DNA from: CAWIVH01 sp963839475 | Lineage (GTDB): Bacteria > Acidobacteriota > UBA6911 | Assembly (NCBI GenBank): GCA_963839475.1 | Contig: CAWIVH010000009.1 | Location: 62,001-126,000, forward strand | Length of the DNA stretch: 64,000 nt | Direction of reading: 5' to 3' | Part shown: in pieces, positions 54,576 through 61,439 of the stretch | Position numbering within the stretch: position 1 is the stretch's first letter | How the letters are laid out: every line of letters begins with the position of its first letter | Notes under the pieces: generated by a model | What the model saw: only the letters and a program-made list of their open reading frames with translations | What the model was told of the DNA's origin: nothing | Databases searched by the model: none | Position numbers and translations under genes: made by a program

Positions 54576-55858
54576 GTGAAAGTTACAACATTTAGGCGGT
54601 TTTTATTGGTAGTACCTATTTTAGCTTTGGTGCTGGCTGGAATAGTAACGTTTGCCGGCGCGCAGGAACAAAAACAACAGGAGGAGAAAAACAAACCTCA
54701 GAAGGAGAAAAATAAACAAAAGGGCGCTCCAGAGCAGAGCCCGGTCAAGGAACAGCAGGTTCAACAACAGCAGGACCAGAACAAGGGACAACAGAAACAG
54801 CAGGAGAAGCAGAACCAGGAACAGCAGGTTCAGCAACAGCAGCGAGCTCAGCAGCAGAAGCAGAACCAGGAACAGCAGATTCGACAACAGCAGGACCAGA
54901 ACAAGGGACAACAGAAACAGCAGGAGAAACAGAACCAGGAACAGCAGGTTCAGCAGCAGCGAGCTCAGCAGCAGAAGCAGAACCAGGAGCAGCAGATTCA
55001 GACAGCAGCGAGCTCAGCAGCAGAAGCAGAACCAGGAGCAGCAGATTCAGCAGCAACAGCGAGCTCAGCAGCAGAAGCAGAACCAGGAGCAGCAGGTTCA
55101 GCAGCAGCAGCGAGCTCAGCAGCAGAAGCAGAACCAGGAGCAGCAGATTCAGCCAGCAGCGAGCTCAGCAGCAGAAGCAGAACCAGGAGCAGCAGGTTCA
55201 GCAGCAGCAGCGAGCTCAGCAGCAGGTCCTCCAACCACAGCAGTCACAACGCTTGCCGCAACAACGACAGCAGGAACTCATTTCTCAGCAACAGCAGCGC
55301 ATGACGCAATATCGGCAGAACATTGACCGACAGCAACCGTTGGCATCCCAGCAAATAAATCAGCTGCAGACTCAAAATCGTAGGGCGCAATACCAATATC
55401 AGCAACAGTATTACGACCGAGTACGGCAGCAGAATTATCGATTTCAGAATGGTGGTAACCATGATTTCCACAATGATCCTTTCTTTTACACTGCCGCGAA
55501 CTATCGGTACCACCGGGGGGGTATATACTACGAAACCAATCAATACGGCGTGGATTTACTCCGGCAGGCGATAAACTTCGGGTACTCAGAAGGATATCAT
55601 GCAGGACGGGCGGACCGGGAGGATGGATGGCATTTCAACTACCGCGACTCCTATGCATATCGAGACGCCAACTTTGGATATGCAGGTTATTATGTGGATC
55701 AGGACGCCTATAACTACTACTTTAGACAGGGCTTCCGCCGCGGCTACCAGGATGGTTTCTATAGCCGGTACCAGTACGGCCATTATGACAACGGCGCCAA
55801 CAGAATCCTGGATGGAGTCTTAGGGGGCATTCTCATATTATCGGCTATCACTCGCTAG
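54576..55858 (+). CDS. Secreted Gln-rich low-complexity protein with tyrosine-rich tail, broken by two +1 shifts
   Basis: GTG start at 54576 behind GGAGGGG. A signal peptide ends FAGAQ. Then more than 200 residues of near-identical units (QQQRAQQQKQNQEQQ) are encoded by CAG-rich repeats. The Gln frame shifts at about 54998 and again at about 55150, each time by one extra base at the same place of the repeat unit (CAGATTCAG followed by A or C, then CAGCAGCGAGC). With both bases removed, one 426-residue frame runs to 55858. The C-terminal third is Tyr/Gly-rich with repeated GY..G..DR units (YSEGYHAGRADREDGW, FRRGYQDGFYSRYQYG). Surface or matrix protein of unknown role. The out-of-frame readings give Ala/Glu/Ser-rich strings. 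Confidence 0.7.
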
Positions 55859-55933
55859 CAAAAAGTAATTACGAAATTCCTTGCACACCGGTAATGCTAC
55901 GGGGAAGGCGAATATCGCCGATAATACTTGCCT

Positions 55934-55964
55934 GAGCTTTTGCCGCCACTGGCGGCAAAAGCTC
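55934..55964. terminator. Strong hairpin after the Gln-rich gene
   Basis: Perfect 14-bp inverted repeat GAGCTTTTGCCGCC/GGCGGCAAAAGCTC with a three-base loop (ACT). It lies 75 bases after the stop. No T run follows, so it may be a transcript-end stabiliser or part of a repeat. Confidence 0.5.
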
Positions 55965-56287
55965 CCTGGAGTTTATCTACTTTCTACGGAATCCCTCGGG
56001 TCCATTAGTCCAGCCTGGGGCCTGGTGCCATTTCACAGCGCGAAAACCTGAAAGGGTGAAACAAGCAGTTGGACTAAACCCCAAAACCTGCAACATGGTC
56101 CGAGCACGAAGATTCTCCCTGAAATATATGATGCATGGTTGCCGGCCAACCTTGCGCATTTTCCCGAACTCAAAAAAGTCCTTGCTCGGCCACCTATCGA
56201 GAATACAGACAGTAGCCGAGGTATTCCCCCTCGATCAGAAATGATTATCTCATCGTACCAAACTCCACTCGGAGCATGGGTGGACTA
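55965..56287. other. Intergenic stretch, no gene seen
   Basis: About 320 bases without a supported ORF. A 62-residue + frame at 56056-56244 has no ribosome site or family pattern. Confidence 0.35.
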
Positions 56288-56544
56288 AGTACTCGTGTTC
56301 GTAAATACGATAACGTCTGCTGGTGGGCTCCAAAGATCGCGCAATCAGCTAAAAACCCTATCCTGGTCTTCGCCACTGCCGTCGGCTTCTTGAAGCCCAC
56401 CAGCCCTTCGGGCGCCGGCGGGGCGGCCCTGTCTGCTTTGTCGCTCCTCCTCGACGATGGCTGGCATCGCCTTCGTCGTCGCTTCGCGCATCCAGGGCCG
56501 CCGCGCTCGGCGCATACGTTATCGTATTTACGAACAAGAGTACT
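56288..56544. mobile_element. MITE-like element with 29-bp terminal inverted repeats
   Basis: The left end (56288-56316) and right end (56516-56544) are inverted repeats of 29 bases with one mismatch; the shared core contains GTTCGTAAATACGATAACGT. The 199-base interior is GC-rich with no intact gene. ACTAAG occurs at both edges (56284 and 56542), overlapping the ends, and may be a target duplication. Size and structure fit a non-autonomous transposable element; the family is unknown. Nearby sequence on the right is AT-rich, unlike the rest of the window. Confidence 0.6.
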
Positions 56545-56947
56545 AAGCTTCATTTTGATGACTGGGCATACCTCAGATTTAGCACCATCGCAATCCTATT
56601 TCTCATCTCGGACATAATTATTAGGAGATATAAAAATATATGAATGTATTGTCTCTATCTCTGTTTAAACTGAAATGTTACCTGTCGAGTGGTGCAACTC
56701 AAGCAGAGGCCTTAACTTCAGCAAATGCGTTAAACCTATTATCTCAGATAAATCTCAAATAGTGGTTGTCTGATATGCGACGCCGATTATCTCAGGCCTA
56801 CATTTGCGTGCCGACTTGGCTGGGGAATCTGGATGGGATGTGATGAGGCACAACGAATTGATTTTCCATTCTAGAAGAGCGGGGGTCCGATGGAATTTCT
56901 CCAGCTGGGTTGCTGCAGTTTTCGGATCCCCCCACTTTCCTTGAATT
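56545..56947. other. AT-rich intergenic stretch
   Basis: About 400 bases, markedly AT-rich to about 56880, without a supported gene. ATTATCTCA appears twice here (near 56738 and 56786) and once before the MITE-like element (near 56243). Nothing else recognised. Confidence 0.4.
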
Positions 56948-57454
56948 TCATTGCCTGACTATGGTACCTACAATAGTCATCCCTGCGTTATCATCTTGCA
57001 GACCAGCTCCGGTAAGTCCGGTAACTGTCATGCGAGCCTGCCTTCCTTCATCAAATAAAATTCCTTCCATTTCAAAAGTGACCGGTCCGATTCCCGGATA
57101 GTTACGCTCGAAAGAAAGGATGATGGTTCCATCCTCGCTAACCCGATAGAGCGCATTGGATACCTGCCGTACGATGTGGCCATTGAAGTTTTCGATAATC
57201 TTGGCTTGGGCCTTACCCTGGCCATTGGATGTGAGCCTGCCGGTCAGGGAGTACGGACCGTTGAGCTGGGATAAAGGGTTGTCTGCAGCAAAGGCAATGG
57301 TACCGCTCCACTGGGAGGCGAAGGCACCGTTAAAATCAGTTTCACTCCATCCCCAGGATTTGGCCGCGGCATTGGGGACCCTCAGGCTGATTCCGGCCAG
57401 GATGACCATCAAGCCCACCACAACCATTGCTGTTACGAGTATTGAACGACGCAT
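56948..57454 (-). CDS. Secreted protein of unknown function
   Basis: 168 residues from the ATG at 57454, preceded by GGAG; a longer frame would start inside the promoter element E9. A signal peptide (ILVTAMVVVGLMVILAGISL, cleaved near AAAKS) precedes a compact beta-rich domain (WSGTIAFAADNPLSQL, YSLTGRLTSNGQGKAQAK, EDGTIILSFERN, RMTVTGLTGAG). No family recognised; the pattern of short strands with Gly suggests a small beta-barrel. It is read from E9 on the - strand. Confidence 0.65.
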   Translation of the reverse strand: MRRSILVTAMVVVGLMVILAGISLRVPNAAAKSWGWSETDFNGAFASQWSGTIAFAADNPLSQLNGPYSLTGRLTSNGQGKAQAKIIENFNGHIVRQVSNALYRVSEDGTIILSFERNYPGIGPVTFEMEGILFDEGRQARMTVTGLTGAGLQDDNAGMTIVGTIVRQ

Positions 57455-57553
57455 TTTGTTTTCTCCGATTTCACATGGTTCATTAAAAGTTTCCATTTCC
57501 CCGGTTTGGATTGGTTCCCCACCAGGTATTGGCAAATAGCTCAAATCACGAGG

Positions 57554-57619
57554 CTTTTATACCTCGGGGCATCGGATGTGTCTGTTCTCAATGGCTCATT
57601 TTCATGATCAGGATTGCTC
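57554..57619 (-). promoter_or_regulatory. Regulon element E9 (only copy on the - strand)
   Basis: Read on the - strand: GAGCA at 57619, GAGCC at 57597 (22 bp apart) followed by TGAGAAC, then ACAGAC (57585-57580; one mismatch to ACTGAC), 18 bases, TATAAAAG at 57561-57554. It lies about 100 bases before the secreted-protein start at 57454. That the exact spacing is kept on the other strand is strong support for a real element. Confidence 0.75.
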
Positions 57620-58526
57620 AATACAACGCAGAAAGGAAAAGGGGATCGGTGGTGCTGGATGGATTGGAGCACTCGGATTTGTACATACCTTCAGCCGGCT
57701 TCCAACAACATGCGGAAGATATTGGCCGCACAAATCCCGAGAATTACTGGAGCATGTTCGGGAATGTCATCTGATACAAGAATGCCGTTCAAATCGAAGG
57801 CAGTCATCCCATGATTCACGGTTTGTTCGGGCTAAAAGACCTCACGGATCGTCCGCCCGGGATTTCCAGTGCAATCAAGCCTCACTCATCTGGCGCGGCG
57901 GTTTCGCGAAAGTGGTAGCCGGATACTACCAATGTGGAATTTAAAAGCTCTCATCATTCCGGATTCCGAAGCCCAAAGGGGCCAAGATCAGAGCTTTATT
58001 GGACCCGATGTGACAAAAAATAAACTCTTAAATGCGGATAAAAGCTGGCTCGGAAGTCGCGGCACAACCATACACTTTCGATGGGTCGCTGCCTTGAGAG
58101 GTTGCATTTTTCAAGGAAAATTGCTGATATCCGAAGCCAACTTTTCTTGGCATTCCCCGTGAGGTATGGCTATCGGTTTATCCCTCGGAAGGCTCAATCA
58201 GCCGCGGCTGCGTCACGGACTCGGCCACACGGGGAACGTATGGCAGATTGGAGTCCACCTATTGAAGCGTGCGGCATCAGCTGAGAGCCTATCACCGGAT
58301 AAAAAGCGCTGATTTCCCACGATTCAGTCGCTGGCCGCTCCGTCACAGGTGTTGGAGACTTCCGGGTTCGGAACAGTTCTTTTCAGAAAAGCTCTCGAAC
58401 AGGGACGTTCTTTCGGGCTGTGTTTTGTTGTTTGGTACGGCGCTTGCTTGATGCAAGGGCAGTTTATGGTTTGGCATGCCAACAATCGATGTGTCGATTT
58501 GATGGAGACGCCCATGTTACAGACGA
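57620..58526. other. 900-bp stretch without a convincing gene
   Basis: Several short frames are open, but none has a ribosome site, a signal peptide or a family pattern. No element copy seen. It may include a remnant gene or the untranslated leader of the next gene. Confidence 0.4.
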
Positions 58527-60834
58527 TTGCTTTACCCCACTATTTTCATCTGTTTATTCCTGCCCGGGTCGGCCTATTCTGCAACGCCCGGCAAAGCCAT
58601 ACTGATTTCACCCTCGGGTACGATTTCGACAATCACTCCCAGATACACCTGGAATGCCGTTCCTTCATCTTCCTGGTATTTCCTTTGGGTCAATGATGTT
58701 ACCGGACCCGCGGTTCAAACCTGGTACACCGCGGCACAAGTTGGTTGTGAAGACTGGTACCGGCACTTGCTCGGTGGCGCCAACTACGGCATTAGCTTTG
58801 GGTTCATGCCAATGGTGGATTCAGACTTGGAATGATAGCGGTTATGGCCCGTGGAGTGATCCGGCGAATTTTAATGTGCCCGCCAGCGAAACTTGGCCGT
58901 TCGGTATCGAATTCGTGGCGGTGCCCTCGGGTGAATTTCAAATGGGGTCGAGTAATGGCGAATCCAATGAACTGCCGATTCATCGGGTCATAATCAGCAA
59001 ATCCTTCCAGTTGGGCAAATTCCAGATAACGCAAGGGCAGTGGGCAGAGGTTATGGGGAGCAGGCCGAGCCATTTCCAGGGCAATGACAGCCTTCCGGTA
59101 GAGATGGTTTCATGGAATGACATACAACCATTCATCGCGAAAATGAACGCATTGAACGATGGGTATCTCTATCGAATGCCGACTGAGGCGGAGTGGGAAT
59201 ACTCCTGCCGGGCTGGAACAACCGGCGACTATGCTGGGAATCTGGATGAAATGGGTTGGTACCTCAACAACTCCGGAAACAAGACCCACCCTGCGGGCCA
59301 GAAGCAGCCGAACGCATGGGGACTGTACGACATGCACGGAAACGTCGAGGAATGGGTGCAGGATTGGTACGACAGCAACTATTATTCGCAAAGCCCACTA
59401 GTCGATCCGCAGGGCCCGGAGTCAGGCACCCTCCGGGTTTTCAGGGGGGGCGGCTGGTATAACAGTGCCTACAACCTCCGTTCGGCGTTTCGCGCTGATA
59501 TCGCCCCGAATTACGTGGGCAACGGTGTCGGGTTCCGTATCTTAAGGACGGTCAAACGAGTCGGCCCGCCGGGCAAAGCCACGGTGTTGTCGCCTTCCGG
59601 AACGATCGCCACAACGGTCCCAGCTTATGCCTGGAATGCTGTGACAGGATCGACCTGGTATCAGCTTTGGGTCAATGACGCTACAGGCACCGGAAAAATC
59701 CAACAATGGTACACAGCCGCGCAGGCTGGATGCCCAACCGGAACGGGAACATGCTCTGTCAATCCAATAAGCGCTGTTGCCAAGGGATCCTGCCAGTGGT
59801 GGGTTGAGACATGGAACGATAGTGGCGCGGGTCCGTGGAGCGATTCCATGAGCTTCACCGTCGCAGATGGATCATTGGTCAAGGCGGTCCTTTCCTCTCC
59901 CGCAGGCGTCATTTCATCCACCACCCCGACTTATGCATGGGGGGCGGTGGCTGCTTCGAGTTGGTACCAGCTGTGGGTCAACGACAGCACGAATTCTAAT
60001 GGTAAGATTCAAATTTGGTATACGGCGGCGCAAGCGGGATGCTCTTCGGGAATCGGGACGTGTTCCGTTACCCCGGAGATTCCGCTCGTGAGGGGAGGCT
60101 CACAGTGGTGGATTCAAACGTGGAATGATTTAGGCTATGGCCCGTGGAGCGATCCCCTGAGCTTCACCGTCGGAACTGCAATGGAATTTGTCACGGTGCC
60201 CTTGGGCGGGTTCCAAATGGGTTCGAATGGAGGCGAAATAGATGAAAAACCCGTCCATGGCGTGGCGATCAGCCATTCTTTCCAGTTGGGAAAATTCGAG
60301 GTCACTCAAGGACAATGGCTTACGGTGATGGGGAGCAATCCAAGCTTTTTCCAAGGGGATGAGAGCCGTCCGGTCGAGCAGGTTTCCTGGAATGACGTAC
60401 AAGCATTTATCGCACAATTGAACAATTCGAACGATGGGTATCTCTACCGGTTGCCAACGGAAGCGGAGTGGGAATACGCCGCGCGCGCGGGACGAACCAG
60501 CGAGATTTCCGGGATTCTGGGTGATATAGGTTGGTACTCCGCCAATTCCGGCAATCAGCCGCACCCTGTAGGCCAAAAACAACCGAATGCTTGGGGACTG
60601 TACGACATGCAGGGCAACGTCTCGGAATGGGTGCAGGATTGGTACGCTAGCGGCTACTATGCGAGCAGTCCATCAACGGACCCGCCTGGACCATTGACTG
60701 GCTCGTCCAAGGTCTTCCGCGGCGGCGGATGGTACGACATCCCCTACTACTGCCGTTTCGCAAGTCGAGGCAGCTATGTACCGGGCTACTCATTTTATGA
60801 CCTCGGCTTTCGCCTCTTGCGGACAGCAAGGTAG
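58527..60834 (+). CDS. Secreted protein with two FGE/SUMF1-fold domains and three Fn3-like repeats, one +1 frameshift
   Basis: The first in-frame start is a TTG at 58527, giving a signal-like stretch ending GSAYSA; an ATG at 58514 is in another frame, so the true start is uncertain. An extra G at 58749 breaks the frame between AAQVGC and TGTGTCSVAP; without it the protein is about 768 residues. Order: Fn3-like repeat, FGE domain 1 (FVAVPSGEFQMGS, RMPTEAEWEY, GNVEEWVQDWY, RVFRGGGW), two Fn3-like repeats (WYQLWVND, QWWVETWNDSGAGPW), FGE domain 2 with the same landmarks. The cysteine motif of true formylglycine-generating enzymes (CHxSYC) is absent in both, so it is unlikely to modify sulfatases. 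Extracellular, role unknown. Confidence 0.78.
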
Positions 60835-61238
60835 GACTTGGTCCCGATGGAGCTTCCCAGGCGGCAAAGCCGGCCCGTGGCTTCAGCGGACCGAATACGG
60901 CCCGCACAAAAATGTGCAGAACATCCCAAAATAGGGGCACATCATAAGCCTGGCGATAGCGATGGGCGAAGGGAATTTCGTAGGTTAAAGGAGTTCATCC
61001 GAACTGCAAATAACTGAGATGACAACCCATGCCCAAGCCCGCGCGGGTCGGTTTTGGGACGTTTGACAGTACCATTCCGATCCCTCGGAGGAGATCCCCG
61101 ACAATCGGCGCAAGGCCAGTTGGATTTTGATCGTGTTCGCCTCGATATCCATGAGATTTCCTGCCCGCTTCATGCTGGTCGAGGCCATGAATCCCTGTCG
61201 GTGCGGATGCACAATTTGGCGTCTGATTCAGTGTGTCC
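60835..61238. other. Intergenic stretch, no gene seen
   Basis: About 400 bases without a convincing ORF or regulatory match. Confidence 0.4.
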
Positions 61239-61304
61239 CTCGCCAATATCATGGGGAACCGGTCTGCGGGAGTCGGCATTCCGGTCCGCCATGATATTGG
61301 CGAG
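61239..61304. repeat. Long hairpin with 16-bp arms
   Basis: CTCGCCAATATCATGG at 61239 and its exact complement ending at 61304; pairing extends inside through CCGG/CCGG with a bulge, leaving a loop of about 20 bases. It lies 136 bases before the propeller kinase start. Possibly a terminator of the upstream gene, a repeat sequence or a regulatory leader. Confidence 0.55.
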
Positions 61305-61439
61305 CGACAGTCAGCCTCCGATCTACTGGACACGGAGGGCCTGGCCGAGTTTTAATGGAATGGTACGGACGTTTTTTTGTCCAGGCTAGGACTTTCAGCG
61401 CACGCTCTGAAGCCCGTGCGCCCCTGACAGCGTGAAGAG

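Noticed and set aside
54740..55240. CAG-rich repeats as a possible CRISPR array
   Set aside because: Units are contiguous and in-frame coding repeats without unique spacers; no cas genes.
58527..60834. A sulfatase-activating enzyme
   Set aside because: Both FGE-fold domains lack the essential cysteine motif and no sulfatase gene is near.
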